NCBI GenBank assembly: GCA_938023035.1
Contig: CALIDI010000006.1
Location: 1 to 64,000 of the forward strand
Origin: an uncultured Leptolyngbyaceae cyanobacterium
GTDB taxonomy: Bacteria > Cyanobacteriota > Cyanobacteriia > Leptolyngbyales > Leptolyngbyaceae
Length of the DNA stretch: 64,000 nt
Direction: 5' to 3'
The position numbers and the translations under genes are program-made. Below are positions 8,988-18,154 of the stretch, one piece after another. The stretch's first letter is position 1. Each line of letters starts with the position of its first letter. The notes beneath the pieces are model-generated. The model searched no databases. It saw nothing but the letters and a program-made list of their open reading frames with translations, and had not been told where the DNA came from.

Positions 8988-10370
8988 CTACTCGGAAGGA
9001 GAAGGCTGGGTACCAAACAAGGTGCTGTACATAAGCCGATAGAGGTCTGTATTGTCGATCGTACCCTGGAGAAGAGCGGCGTTTAGCCCATGGGCCTTTG
9101 CCACGATCGCCCCAGCATTATCATTAAAACCACTCCAGGCGATCGCAAACGGAAACCGCTGCCCTTTAGCATCCTGTGCCGATAGAAAGGGAAAACTCCC
9201 CGTTCCATCTCGGCCATCCAATGGTGCACCATTCTTATTAGTGGGTGGAAGTTTTTGATTAATCGGCATCTCGCCCAGTTCTTCTCCAACAACTTCTAAC
9301 CCTCCAGCATCGCTATCTGCCGCTGTTAGTAAAAGAGTGTTAGGGTTTTGATTGATAAACTTCATCGCCAGTCCAATTGCATCATCAGCCCGCTTTACTG
9401 CTTCAATCGTCCCTCTTGCATTATTTGCATTCGCAAAATTATCACTTCCTTCTTCTTCCAAAACAACCAAGAAGGGCTTTTGTTTTTGGGAAAATTGTCT
9501 CAGAGTAACCTCAAGCATCTCAGCTACTGATGGAGCGCTTGACTCATAGAGTGGCAAAACTTGATTTCTTAAGTCTTCTTCACTAGCATCATTGTAAGTG
9601 TCATCTGCCGCAAAAACTCCTAATATCTTCTTGGTTGTGTTGGGCAAAGTCAGCAACTCTTCACGGGTATAGACAACCGTGTACCCTTTTTGTTTTGCCA
9701 ACTCAATGAGATTTATTCCATCTTCGCGGCGACTTTGATCGGCTTGAGCATAGTAGCCCGCGGTGCCCTTTGGTAAATACCACACCTCGCCGCCGCCCAA
9801 AATCACGTCAACCCCTGACTCCAGAATTTGCTTTGTAATTTCGGCGTGGGCATTCCGGTTTTTCACCTTTGCAACAAATGCACCCGTTCCGGGTTCGCTG
9901 ATGATTCCAGAATTGATCAGCGCTGTCCCATATCCGCGGGCGATCGCGGCCTGCATAATCGTTTCTGGTTTTCCAGAAGTGGCTTTTACAGGCTGTCCCG
10001 TTTCATCCAGCCCACAGGAGTCAGCTTGAACTTTTACCCCCGTCGCATGGATGACCGCCCCTGCATTCGATGTCGCTGTAAGCTGGTTTTTCAAATGCCC
10101 CAGATAAACCGCCAGATGACTCATCTGATCCCAGTTCAATCGACCATCTGGCCCATAGTGTAAAAAGCGGGCGGCTCCCCAGTGGGATAAACTGGCACCA
10201 TCAGGATGAATAAAGATGACATTCCCCATTTGAACAGATGGAGTCGGTGCAGAATCCTGGCCAGATTGCGAAGGGTTTGGGTCAGAAATCCCTGAGCAAG
10301 CCGTAATAATGAGTAGTGGGGCCAATAGAGCAACCAGCCAAGAGAAATGAAATTGCTGAAGGTACTTCAC
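8988..10370 (-). CDS. Alkaline phosphatase superfamily lipoprotein (460 aa) with atypical metal site
   Basis: The signal peptide ends in a lipobox (IITAC, Cys25), so the protein should be anchored in the periplasm or outer envelope. The overall pattern is PhoA-like: a metal Asp in HPDGAS (D57), a nucleophile region LTATSNAG (S101), an EEGSDNFANANN segment where PhoA has EGxxID...H, and TAADSDAGGLEV where PhoA has TADHETGG. By this eye alignment the three PhoA histidine ligands (E. coli H331, H370, H412) are replaced by Asn, Ser and Asn, while the acidic ligands remain. It may use other metals, have another phosphomonoester or sulfate-like substrate, or be inactive. No clear Pho box was found upstream. 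Confidence 0.82.
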   Translation of the reverse strand: MKYLQQFHFSWLVALLAPLLIITACSGISDPNPSQSGQDSAPTPSVQMGNVIFIHPDGASLSHWGAARFLHYGPDGRLNWDQMSHLAVYLGHLKNQLTATSNAGAVIHATGVKVQADSCGLDETGQPVKATSGKPETIMQAAIARGYGTALINSGIISEPGTGAFVAKVKNRNAHAEITKQILESGVDVILGGGEVWYLPKGTAGYYAQADQSRREDGINLIELAKQKGYTVVYTREELLTLPNTTKKILGVFAADDTYNDASEEDLRNQVLPLYESSAPSVAEMLEVTLRQFSQKQKPFLVVLEEEGSDNFANANNARGTIEAVKRADDAIGLAMKFINQNPNTLLLTAADSDAGGLEVVGEELGEMPINQKLPPTNKNGAPLDGRDGTGSFPFLSAQDAKGQRFPFAIAWSGFNDNAGAIVAKAHGLNAALLQGTIDNTDLYRLMYSTLFGTQPSPSE

Positions 10371-10543
10371 GGTAGTAACGGCTTACCTAGGGCTAAAGGA
10401 CTAAACAAACGAATGAATCCCACTGATTCGCCAGGGGAGAGCCAATCACCCCTGCATTGAGCGCTCTCGTTTATTATACGCGGCGAGCTTTTCAGAGAAT
10501 AAGCCACTGACAAAAAGGTAGTTTGCAGCGCCCCCAAGCCTTT

Positions 10544-10957
10544 AGAGTTGACAGCCGCTTCAGAGCGAGAGATGATACGATCCTCTGCAACCAATTGCGA
10601 ATTAACCCAGGTCTACTCTGGTAATCGTTCGGCCAAGCGAGCGATCGCAGACTGTAGCTCCACAGCATAGGCTGACCCGGCCCACGCCTCCAGCATTCTA
10701 GCTCCCAGAGTGAGGGCAAACAGTTCCCCTTTGGGGAGGGAGATCGTTGGTAAACGCCAATTTGCGTCAGTGTAGTAGTGGCCCTGAGCACGGCTGTAGG
10801 CCAGCGGTGCGCCATAGCGATCGCGAAGGAAGTTTAAATCATTGCGAATCGTCCTTTCGCTGACCTCTAGAGTGGCTGCCAAGCTACTGGCGGTATTCCG
10901 TTGGCAGGCTCGCAGGAGAGCATCCAGTTTTAGCAATCGTTCCAGGCGGCGAGACAT
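10544..10957 (-). pseudogene. Truncated WYL-family HTH regulator
   Basis: The first 114 codons encode a DeoR/HTH_11-type winged helix (LEVSERTIRNDLNFLRDRYG), as at the N-terminus of ~330-aa cyanobacterial WYL regulators, then stop at TAG 10613-10615. Family-like sequence continues in the same frame past the stop (TWVNSQLVAEDRIISRSEAAVN) to about 10544 and then disappears. The ligand-sensing WYL domain is absent. An in-frame nonsense mutation plus loss of the C-terminal two thirds marks this as a decayed gene, although a DNA-binding fragment could still be made. Confidence 0.72.
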
Positions 10958-11128
10958 AGCTTGATGGAGTGAACTTAGCCCCTATCCTAAGTAGGCAACC
11001 CGGCAAAAAAGCTTCCGACTTCTAAGAAGGTAAAAATTTTTTGGGGAGATAGGTCTACCGATTCCAACTCTAAAATCCGCCCCGACGGGCTGACCGATTG
11101 AGTCTCACCGATCTGTCAGCGACAGCGA

Positions 11129-12115
11129 TCACTCTGCCCCCTGACGCACAGCCCGAAACATACCAAAACGACAAAGCCCAGTACCAAATGCCAGTCGCAT
11201 CAGCAAAAGTGTGGGCACTTCTCGCAAAGACTTAATCAACCCCCGCAGGCCAAACTTGACCAATCCTCTGGGGCGCACCACACCCTGCCAGATTGAGTCG
11301 AGCCAGGAGGGCAAGGTGGGGATTGTCCAATCGGCGGTTGTTACCTCGCCGGCAACTAGGCCAGTTTGTTCCAGGAGTTCAGCAAAGCCCTCAATGCTGG
11401 CAAAGGCCGGATGAGACCACTGGTCGAGCAGTTGTCGCATAACGGGTCTTTCCCAGAAATTCAGCGGCGTTTGCCGATCATCCCGCTGGTTCCAGTCGGC
11501 GACAACGAGAATACCACCGGGTTTAAGGACTCGCATTAACTCTTTGGCGAAGAGGGCTTTATCGGGCATGTGGGGGCCAGCCTCAATAGACCAGACGACA
11601 TCAAAGCTGGCATCGGGGAAGGGCATGGCCAGAGCATCGCCCACTACAAACTGCACTTTGAGTTGACCGGGGGTCAGTTCTTGTGCTCGTCTAACCTGCT
11701 CAGGGCTAATGGTAATACCGGTTACGGTAAAACCATAGTCCTTTGCCAGGATGCGGCTGCTGCCACCAATGCCACAACCGACATCCAGTACCGTCGTTCC
11801 TGGGGGAAGTTGGTCTAGCCCTCCCCAGCGCACCATTTCGTGAACAAAGTCAGATTTTGCGGTCAAGAAATTTTTGCGTTGGGGAGGTACACCGTAGTAC
11901 CCCAGATGAATATGCTCTCCCCAGTAGTATTCTAGAATGCCGTCTGTTGTCCACTGGTCATAAGAAGTGGCGACTGAGTCGGAGGATTGATAGCGTCGGG
12001 CGGTTAAGAGATAAATGATGATACCAGTCGCTAGCAATAGCAGGAAAAGGCCGAAGGGAAGAAGAATCTGCATGGGGGTGCTGTTGAATGAACGAGCGAT
12101 CGCAGGGGTGGTCAA
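11129..12115 (-). CDS. MPBQ/MSBQ methyltransferase (Sll0418-type), tocopherol and plastoquinone synthesis
   Basis: This SAM-dependent methyltransferase closely resembles Synechocystis Sll0418, which methylates 2-methyl-6-phytyl- and solanesyl-benzoquinol on the way to tocopherol and plastoquinone. An N-terminal membrane helix (about 17-38) is followed by YQSSDSVATSYDQWT, SAM motif I (LDVGCGIGGSSR), SFDVVWSIEAGPHMPDK and a family-typical WDQ-free C-terminal region (DWTIPTLPSWLDSIWQG). Length (328 aa) fits the family. It stands alone on its strand. The tocopherol cyclase gene lies some 33 kb away at 44950, so the pathway genes are not in one operon. I am confident of the family from sequence recall. 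Confidence 0.93.
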   Translation of the reverse strand: MTTPAIARSFNSTPMQILLPFGLFLLLLATGIIIYLLTARRYQSSDSVATSYDQWTTDGILEYYWGEHIHLGYYGVPPQRKNFLTAKSDFVHEMVRWGGLDQLPPGTTVLDVGCGIGGSSRILAKDYGFTVTGITISPEQVRRAQELTPGQLKVQFVVGDALAMPFPDASFDVVWSIEAGPHMPDKALFAKELMRVLKPGGILVVADWNQRDDRQTPLNFWERPVMRQLLDQWSHPAFASIEGFAELLEQTGLVAGEVTTADWTIPTLPSWLDSIWQGVVRPRGLVKFGLRGLIKSLREVPTLLLMRLAFGTGLCRFGMFRAVRQGAE

Positions 12116-12400
12116 CTGCTAAGAGTTGGCGCAAGTCGAACCCGGTGACGAGGGCGCTGTCGCTAGACCCAATCGCTCCTCTCTATAGCTTAACCTCTTG
12201 CTAGGCTAGTATTCATAGTAGGAGCACAACCCGAGTCTGCCGGAAACTTAAATGTATTGCCAGTGCCAGGTTGCTGAGTTCCTTAGGGGTTAAGGGAGTG
12301 AGGGCGCTCCCAGGATTTCAGCCCTGCCCCCTGTCCTCAATCCGCTGGCTATGGCTATACCACGACTGTTTTTGCTAGAAATCGCCAGAAACGAGGATGT

Positions 12401-13378
12401 ATGGCCTGGGAATTGCGTCAGAATAGCGATAGTGATTTTGGGGCGATCGCTTTGCTTAATGTTCTTCCCAGACTGTATGCACTAGAGCAGGCCCAACTAG
12501 CAACCTGGGCCGCTAGAGCTAGAAATCAGATAGGCGATGGGCATTTGCCCGATTACATCCCCCGGCTGGCAGCGGCTGACCCCAATTGGCTGGCTGTGCA
12601 CATCCAACGGCTGGATGGCAATGTTTATATGCTGGGTAATGTGCAGCAGCCCTTCGTCCTCATGAGTGTGATGAAGCCGTTTTTGCTGCTGTTTTTGCTA
12701 GAAACACTGGGGGAGCGGATTGTTTTCGAGCGGGTTGGCACCCGACCTTCCGATCAGCCGTTTCATGCCGTTTCGCAACTGATGGCAGATCAGGGCTTTC
12801 CCCGCAACCCGATGATTAATAGTGGGGCGATCGCCCTTGCGGCCATGGTACCCGGACAAACCGGGGCCGAGCGCTGCGAGACGCTGCGCCAATGGCTCAA
12901 CAAGCGGGCGGGCAGTCACTTTGTTTTGGATGAGGCCACGCTGGCGTCGGTGCGATCGCTGGGGAATGAAGCGAATCGCACCATTGCGAATCTGTTAGCG
13001 CAGGCCGGCTACCTGGATAATGTAGAAACCACCCTCGATACTTACAATCATCTTTGTTGCCTCTCTAGCACCGTATCTGATCTGGCCCGACTCGGAATGA
13101 TGTTAGCGCTCCCCCGTCCAGAAATTGCCCCGGATCACCGCCGGATTGTGAATGCACTGATGCTGACCTGTGGTCTCTACGAAGCTTCAGGAGAATTTGC
13201 TGTAAGGATTGGTTTGCCCATTAAGTCAGGGGTTAGTGGGGCGATGATAGCTGTGGTACCCGGAGAGGGGGCGATCGCGATTTACAGCCCTGCCCTTGAC
13301 TCCACTGGCAACTCCATTGCCGGGCTTTACCTGCTAGAACAAGTTGTGCAGCATCTCAATTTGAGCGTTTTTAGTTAA
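12401..13378 (+). CDS. glsA: Glutaminase A
   Basis: The enzyme hydrolyses L-glutamine to glutamate and ammonia, using a serine beta-lactamase-like fold in the cytoplasm. The 325-aa product has the family landmarks: GDGHLPDYIPRLA, the SxxK-type catalytic pair S89/K92 (LMSVMKPF), NPMINSGAIA, and KSGVSGAMIAVVPG near the C-terminus. The start is ATG 12401; no strong ribosome-binding site is visible. The gene is followed within 12 bases by a MITE-like element and an alcohol dehydrogenase remnant, so it is probably transcribed alone. Confidence 0.95.
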   Translation: MAWELRQNSDSDFGAIALLNVLPRLYALEQAQLATWAARARNQIGDGHLPDYIPRLAAADPNWLAVHIQRLDGNVYMLGNVQQPFVLMSVMKPFLLLFLLETLGERIVFERVGTRPSDQPFHAVSQLMADQGFPRNPMINSGAIALAAMVPGQTGAERCETLRQWLNKRAGSHFVLDEATLASVRSLGNEANRTIANLLAQAGYLDNVETTLDTYNHLCCLSSTVSDLARLGMMLALPRPEIAPDHRRIVNALMLTCGLYEASGEFAVRIGLPIKSGVSGAMIAVVPGEGAIAIYSPALDSTGNSIAGLYLLEQVVQHLNLSVFS

Positions 13379-13390
13379 ATTTTAAGGGGT

Positions 13391-13542
13391 GCATGTCACT
13401 TTTGCCTTCACCCTTTTCTGGTATGCCCGGATTGCTCTAATCCCTCTCCCAAATTGGGAGCGTGCCTTTGAGATGGCTTGGCCTCCCTTCTCCCAGGTTA
13501 GGAGAAGGGGTTGGGGGATGAGGGCCTAAAAAGGTGACATGC
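13391..13542 (+). mobile_element. MITE-like element, full copy A (152 bp)
   Basis: The element begins GCATGTCACTTTTGCC and ends GGTGACATGC, giving imperfect terminal inverted repeats of roughly 10-17 bases. The interior contains CTCCCAAATTGGGAG and CTCCCAGGTTAGGAG hairpins. A second copy of exactly the same length lies inverted at 31909-32060, and a 5' fragment at 18113. It encodes no protein. It sits between glsA and the truncated alcohol dehydrogenase. Confidence 0.85.
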
Positions 13543-13757
13543 TCTCAATCTTAAGTGACTCAGACGGGTTGCGCCCTGCTTCAGAACTGCGGGAATTACT
13601 GGGTGAACTAAAGGCGTTGGTAGAAGATGGCAAGCTGAAAACAGTGATAGATAGAGTCTATCCCTTAGAACAAACAGCTACAGCCTATCGTTATATCGAA
13701 ACGGGATGCAAAAAAGGCAATGTCGTTCTTGCGATCGCACCTCATCCAACTGTCTGA
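13543..13757 (+). pseudogene. C-terminal remnant of a zinc-type alcohol dehydrogenase/quinone oxidoreductase
   Basis: About 70 codons match the conserved end of medium-chain dehydrogenase/reductases: LKALVEDGKLKTVIDRVYPL, then the helix with AYRYIETG and a final GNVVLAI strand. The catalytic and Rossmann domains are missing. The only ATG (13539) lies inside the end of the MITE-like element that abuts the fragment. The likely history is deletion with the element at the junction. A stable product is doubtful. Confidence 0.8.
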
Positions 13758-13858
13758 AAAGAATGATTGATTGGGTTATTTAGTTTAGTTCCGTCGATAC
13801 TTGGGTGGATCCGTAGGGCATGGTTCATACTCTGTCAGTTTGATTTCTTAACAACTTT

Positions 13859-14830
13859 CTAAATGACTTCGGTGCGATTAGGGGGGCAGCGCCTGAGATA
13901 GAGGATTAAGGCAATGAATAAACCTGTACCTACCAGGTATTTGACAAAATCAGGCACATTTGGATTTGGGGAGAAAAAACCTTCAATCACTCCAGCAATG
14001 ACCAGCAGAGGCACAATCCCAAACAGGAGTTGAGCGGCTTCGACCCCATAGAGCTTAAAAGCATCGAGGCGACGGTAACGCCCTGGAAACAGAAGTGCTC
14101 GGGCCAACAAAAACCCAGCTCCTCCAGCCAGGAATATCGCAGGTAGTTCCAGGGAACCGTGGGGAAAGACGAAGGCCCAAAAAGGCCAGGCCAGGTTGTT
14201 TTGGCCAACGAGCACACCGACCGTACCAATCAGCACACCGTTTAACAGCATGATGTAGGTGGTAAAAAGACCAGCGGTAATACCCCCTGCCAGAGCCGCG
14301 AAGGAAACTCGAATGTTATTAATCATAATGGTGCTAGAAGCAAAGGGTTCGATGCCGATGATGCTGCCCATCCATAATTCGCCCCGATCGCGCACCTGCT
14401 CAATTATCCTCTGGGGAACGACCAGTGCCAGAAAGGTGGGATCTCGCCAGGCCAGCCAGGCGGCAATCAGTCCGGCTACTACAAACAAGCCAGTCGCTAG
14501 GGCAATGTACCCCTGCGATCGCTGGACCACAGATGGAAACCCCCAGAGAATAAATTGGCGCACCGCCCGCCATTCTTGCCGCCGCGAACCCTGATACACC
14601 TGGGCATAGCCCCTGGAAGCTAGGTTTTGTAAATGGCGAATCAGGCGATCGCCCACTTGCTGCGTGCGTGCCCGGGCTAGGTCTGCCGATACTGAGCGGT
14701 ATAAACTCGCCAACTGGCGAATTTCTGTGGCATTCAAGGCTTTGATTCCCTGCCTTTCTGCCTTTTGCAGCAGTGCATCGAGCGCTTTCCAACTATTTTC
14801 GCGTCGTCCAACCCAGCGTTGAATATTCAT
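13859..14830 (-). CDS. SpoIIM-family integral membrane protein
   Basis: This belongs to the stage II sporulation protein M family, which in non-sporulating bacteria is a membrane protein of uncertain role, often next to RDD proteins as here. The cytoplasmic N-terminus (NIQRWVGRRE, LASLYRSVSADLARAR) is followed by about five membrane segments and the family motif region NNIRVSFAALAGGITAG and FPHGSLELPAIFLAGG. ATG 14830 matches the usual start of cyanobacterial homologues; ATG 14857 would add nine residues. It is divergent from the 14909 gene, with under 80 bases between, so the two probably share a control region. Confidence 0.88.
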   Translation of the reverse strand: MNIQRWVGRRENSWKALDALLQKAERQGIKALNATEIRQLASLYRSVSADLARARTQQVGDRLIRHLQNLASRGYAQVYQGSRRQEWRAVRQFILWGFPSVVQRSQGYIALATGLFVVAGLIAAWLAWRDPTFLALVVPQRIIEQVRDRGELWMGSIIGIEPFASSTIMINNIRVSFAALAGGITAGLFTTYIMLLNGVLIGTVGVLVGQNNLAWPFWAFVFPHGSLELPAIFLAGGAGFLLARALLFPGRYRRLDAFKLYGVEAAQLLFGIVPLLVIAGVIEGFFSPNPNVPDFVKYLVGTGLFIALILYLRRCPPNRTEVI

Positions 14831-14908
14831 AATCTGTGATATTTCCCAGGGAAGCAATGGGAGTGGATTAAGATTGCGGCAGTACTAATCGTTCCATGAG
14901 TTTAACCG

Positions 14909-15868
14909 ATGACTATAACTCCTGCTCCGGGTGCTGGCGAGCCACTAAGTATTGGCAATGTGATTAACACGGGGTTTCGGCTGTATGGTGCAAAGTTTAA
15001 GGAATATGTGGGGATTGCAGCAGGGGCAACTCTGGGATTATTTTTCATTTACTTAGCGATCGCCTTAGCCGTTGTGGCCTTTGCTGTCGCAGGGTTATCA
15101 CCTGCACTCTTAGGCATCTTGATTCCAGCCGCGGTTGTAGCATTTTTCTACGCTATGGCTCAATATGCCTCGGAGATGGGGCTAATTTCGCGCCTAGCCT
15201 TTGGTGAGTTAACAGAGCAACCAGAAGCAGTGGAAGCCGCCCGCCGTGTCACGCGTCCACGCAAATGGCAATTTCTGCTGAATAGTGTGCTGGTGGGTCT
15301 AATTTTTGTCGGCGTGTTTTTACCTTTCTATATTCTCCTGTTGATTATGGTGGTTGCTGTCTTTGGGTTTACTATCACAGGAGGCGGCAGTGAGCCGGGG
15401 GTAGGGGCCATAATAGCCATCGGACTTTTGATCCTGGTAATGGTGCCCATTCTTATTGTTCTTGTCTATTGGTTATGGGCACGCTTGTTTGCCGCCGAAG
15501 TGCCCTTAGCAATTGAGCCAGGGGTAGGAGCATCCAAAAGTATTGGGCGTATCTGGTCACTCACCAAGGGCAGCACCTGGCGGATTGCCCTAATTGCTTT
15601 TGTCATCAGTTGCATTATGTTACCTGTGTCAATTGTGACTCAACTGATTGCGAGCTTTCTGCAAATTGGCTTGACGGTGGTTTTACCCGAACAAACCTCT
15701 GGGGTCATTTCTGGCTTATCGACCGTATTGGGCAGTGCCCTGGGCTTGTTGATCAATATTGTCGTCCTCCCCCTGTGGCAGGTGATGAAGTCTGTGATTT
15801 ACCTGGATCTTCGCACCCGCCGGGAGGGGTTTGGTTTAGAATTGCGCGATCGCCGATCCGAGTTTTAA
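14909..15868 (+). CDS. Polytopic membrane protein, DUF975/GDPD membrane-domain-like
   Basis: The 319-residue product opens with a short cytoplasmic segment containing LSIGNVINTGFRLYGAKFKE, a start typical of the glycerophosphodiester phosphodiesterase membrane-domain and DUF975 families. About six hydrophobic segments follow, with a conserved-looking cytoplasmic helix (AARRVTRPRKWQ) and a C-terminal LDLRTRREGFGLE. It has no catalytic motif and probably acts as a membrane partner. It leads an apparent operon with the RDD gene, 25 bases downstream, and is divergent from the SpoIIM-like gene; this trio commonly clusters in bacteria. Confidence 0.75.
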   Translation: MTITPAPGAGEPLSIGNVINTGFRLYGAKFKEYVGIAAGATLGLFFIYLAIALAVVAFAVAGLSPALLGILIPAAVVAFFYAMAQYASEMGLISRLAFGELTEQPEAVEAARRVTRPRKWQFLLNSVLVGLIFVGVFLPFYILLLIMVVAVFGFTITGGGSEPGVGAIIAIGLLILVMVPILIVLVYWLWARLFAAEVPLAIEPGVGASKSIGRIWSLTKGSTWRIALIAFVISCIMLPVSIVTQLIASFLQIGLTVVLPEQTSGVISGLSTVLGSALGLLINIVVLPLWQVMKSVIYLDLRTRREGFGLELRDRRSEF

Positions 15869-15893
15869 CTCAACCTTTCATCAAACTACCGTT

Positions 15894-16709
15894 ATGTCTC
15901 GTCGTTTTTTACGCCAGGTTTCTCAACAAACGCCAGAGAGCGTCGAACTAGAGTTTGTCCTGGCGGGTATTGGCAATCGTACTTTAGCCTATTTAATTGA
16001 CTATCTCATCTTTATCCTAACTCTGGTCGGGTTCTGGTTTCTCTGGCTCATTTTTTCGATTGGGCTAACTAGCACGCTGGAAAGTCTCGGCATTAACTAT
16101 GGAAAAGCACCCCTCTGGCTGCTAGCGATCGCCCTTTTACTTAGCTTTATTATCTACTCTGGTTACTTTACCTTTTTTGAAACGACCTGGCGGGGACAAA
16201 CCCCCGGCAAGCGCTGGGTCAAAATTCGCGTTGTCCGAGATGATGGCCGCCCCATTGGTCTGGCCCAAGCTACCCTACGGGCAATTTTGCGACCTGTCGA
16301 TGACATCATGTTTATCGGGATGTTTTTGATTCTATTGGGCAAGCAGGAAAAACGAATTGGCGATATTGTTGCCGGAACTATTGTGATCCAAGAAGAGGGG
16401 GCCAATCGGCGAGAGCAGTTGAGCATTAGCCCCGCCGCTCAAGAGTTTGCCAGCAAATTGCCCGAACTAGCGGATATTAGCCAGATAACAGCCGATGATT
16501 TTGCTGTGATTACGGCTTATCTAAAGCGGCGATCGCTCATGACCCTGCAAGCACGCAGCGATCTCAGCCTAAAGTTGGCTCGGCAACTACGACTCATTAT
16601 TGGGTTAACGACAATTCCGGCAGGAACGACCTCCGATCATTTTCTGGAAGCGATTTACCTGGCCTACCAGAAACAGGTTGGCGATCCCACTCGTGATCAT
16701 CTGCGCTAG
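15894..16709 (+). CDS. RDD-family membrane protein
   Basis: The 271-aa protein has the RDD hallmarks: an N-terminal helix with GNRTLAYLIDYLI (Arg and two Asp), a second helix, and the motif WRGQTPGKRWVKIRVVRDDGRPI, followed by RAILRPVDDIMFIG. A soluble ~90-residue C-terminal domain follows. Some RDD proteins act in ion transport, but the role here is unknown. It lies 25 bases downstream of the 14909 gene on the same strand and is probably cotranscribed with it. Confidence 0.9.
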   Translation: MSRRFLRQVSQQTPESVELEFVLAGIGNRTLAYLIDYLIFILTLVGFWFLWLIFSIGLTSTLESLGINYGKAPLWLLAIALLLSFIIYSGYFTFFETTWRGQTPGKRWVKIRVVRDDGRPIGLAQATLRAILRPVDDIMFIGMFLILLGKQEKRIGDIVAGTIVIQEEGANRREQLSISPAAQEFASKLPELADISQITADDFAVITAYLKRRSLMTLQARSDLSLKLARQLRLIIGLTTIPAGTTSDHFLEAIYLAYQKQVGDPTRDHLR

Positions 16710-16742
16710 GGTAGAGCAGATAGTTTTAGCTGACGGTTGACC

Positions 16743-17879
16743 ATGGTCAAAAGGTTGGTTGGTTGGGGCACCCTATCCTGGTTGCAATTCCTTGCCTCTG
16801 GGCTAATGTTTTTTGTGCTGACGGGGTTTCTGGGAGGGTGTGCAGGCACTCCCTGGGGGCAGTCTCTGCAAGATTCTCTCTCGGCAGATCCCCGCTGGGC
16901 CGAGTCTACTCGCGCTGCTAGCCCGGCTGAAACACCAACGACAACGGCCACGGCTAACCCAACTGAGTCGCCTATCCCGACGCCAATCACCGATTCAACC
17001 GCAGCGTTAAAACTTCCAAGCTTTTCTGAACGGGTGAATCTGAGTGCATCGGGTACTTCCGATGGGGCCGTGCTTGGGGCTACCCCCTCCGGGATCTCGC
17101 CAGTCAACCCAATCACCAGCACGACTAGGGCAAGCACGGCGATCGCCTTTGTCGATTTGGAGAAAGCTCCGAAACTGCTGCAACCTTACCTGGCAGATCT
17201 GGCTGCGCTGGGAATTCTGACATCGGCTACCAGTCCTAACGCCGAGCCATCTACGTTTAACCCCAATGGGGTCATCACCCGGCGCGAGTTTGCCCGCTGG
17301 TTGGTGAATAGTAATAATCAAATCAACCGCGATCGCCCAACCCGTCAAATTCGGCTAGCGGTTGAAACCTCAGAACCCGCTTTTCAAGATATTCCAAAAA
17401 CAGACCCCGACTTTGGCGTCATTCAAGGGTTAGCCGAGGCGGGATTGATCCCCAGTCGCCTATCTGGGGATGGCAACACAAACCCCGGTTTTCGTCCCAG
17501 TGACCCGCTGACGCGCGAAACCCTGTTGCAGTGGAAGGTGCCGCTGGATATGCGCCAGCCCCTGCCAGCAGCCAGTATCGATGCAGTCAAGCAAACCTGG
17601 GGGTTTCAAGATGCCAGTCAAATTAGTGGAGCGGCACTGAGGGCAGTCTTAGCCGACCACCAAAATGGTGATCAGGCCAATATTCGCCGGGCTTTTGGTT
17701 ACGTGATGTTGCTACTGCCTAAAAAGCCCGTCACCCGCGCTGAAGCGGCGGCTAGCTTATGGTATTTCGGTTATCAAGGTGAGGGGCGATCGGCGCAGCA
17801 AGCGTTGCAACCACCCACCCCAGATCCTTCTCCTGTGACCACCCCGCCGGCTTCTCCGACCTCCCCGGATGATCGATAG
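16743..17879 (+). CDS. SLH-domain lipoprotein
   Basis: The 378-aa protein has a signal peptide ending in a lipobox (LTGFLGGC, Cys33), a Ser/Thr/Pro-rich linker to about 135, and S-layer-homology modules: one starting IAFVDLEKAPKLLQPYLADL with the ITRREFARWLV motif, and a weaker second one (AFQDIPKTDPDFGVIQGLAEAGLI ... LTRETLL, read in two parts). A final PVTRAEAAASLWYFG motif lies near the end. Such proteins bind secondary cell-wall polymers or peptidoglycan in the cyanobacterial envelope. The preferred start is ATG 16743; TTG 16737 is possible. It follows the RDD gene by 33 bases and may share its transcript. Confidence 0.88.
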   Translation: MVKRLVGWGTLSWLQFLASGLMFFVLTGFLGGCAGTPWGQSLQDSLSADPRWAESTRAASPAETPTTTATANPTESPIPTPITDSTAALKLPSFSERVNLSASGTSDGAVLGATPSGISPVNPITSTTRASTAIAFVDLEKAPKLLQPYLADLAALGILTSATSPNAEPSTFNPNGVITRREFARWLVNSNNQINRDRPTRQIRLAVETSEPAFQDIPKTDPDFGVIQGLAEAGLIPSRLSGDGNTNPGFRPSDPLTRETLLQWKVPLDMRQPLPAASIDAVKQTWGFQDASQISGAALRAVLADHQNGDQANIRRAFGYVMLLLPKKPVTRAEAAASLWYFGYQGEGRSAQQALQPPTPDPSPVTTPPASPTSPDDR

Positions 17880-18112
17880 ACGTTAAACGGGGGCAGACTC
17901 GTTAGTTGACTTTGTGACAATAGTCTGCACAGAATTAGGCCGCAATGATGTCATTAGAGTGAAAGTCTTAATAGTTCAGATGAGACTTAATCAAAGTTGA
18001 GTTTAACTTTATCCTTCGTCAGTCACTTTAGGCCAATGAAACGATGCGTTGCCGGTTCAACTGATCCGCAATCGGGCAGAAAGATGGATTCATCATTGGT
18101 GTCAATTGCTCT

Positions 18113-18142
18113 GGGTGTATGTTACTTTTGCCCTCACCCTTT
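18113..18142 (+). repeat. 5' fragment of the MITE-like element
   Basis: GGGTGTATGTTACTTTTGCC followed by CTCACCCTTT matches the left end of the 152-bp elements at 13391 and 31909, with two transitions. The rest of the element is absent. An ATG inside it (18119) is in frame with the downstream Uma2 gene, so it can mislead start calling. Confidence 0.7.
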
Positions 18143-18154
18143 AAGGATGCCCCA

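Noticed and set aside
10492-10815. 107-codon minus-strand frame overlapping the WYL remnant
   Set aside because: It is in another frame from the recognisable helix-turn-helix sequence and has no family resemblance.
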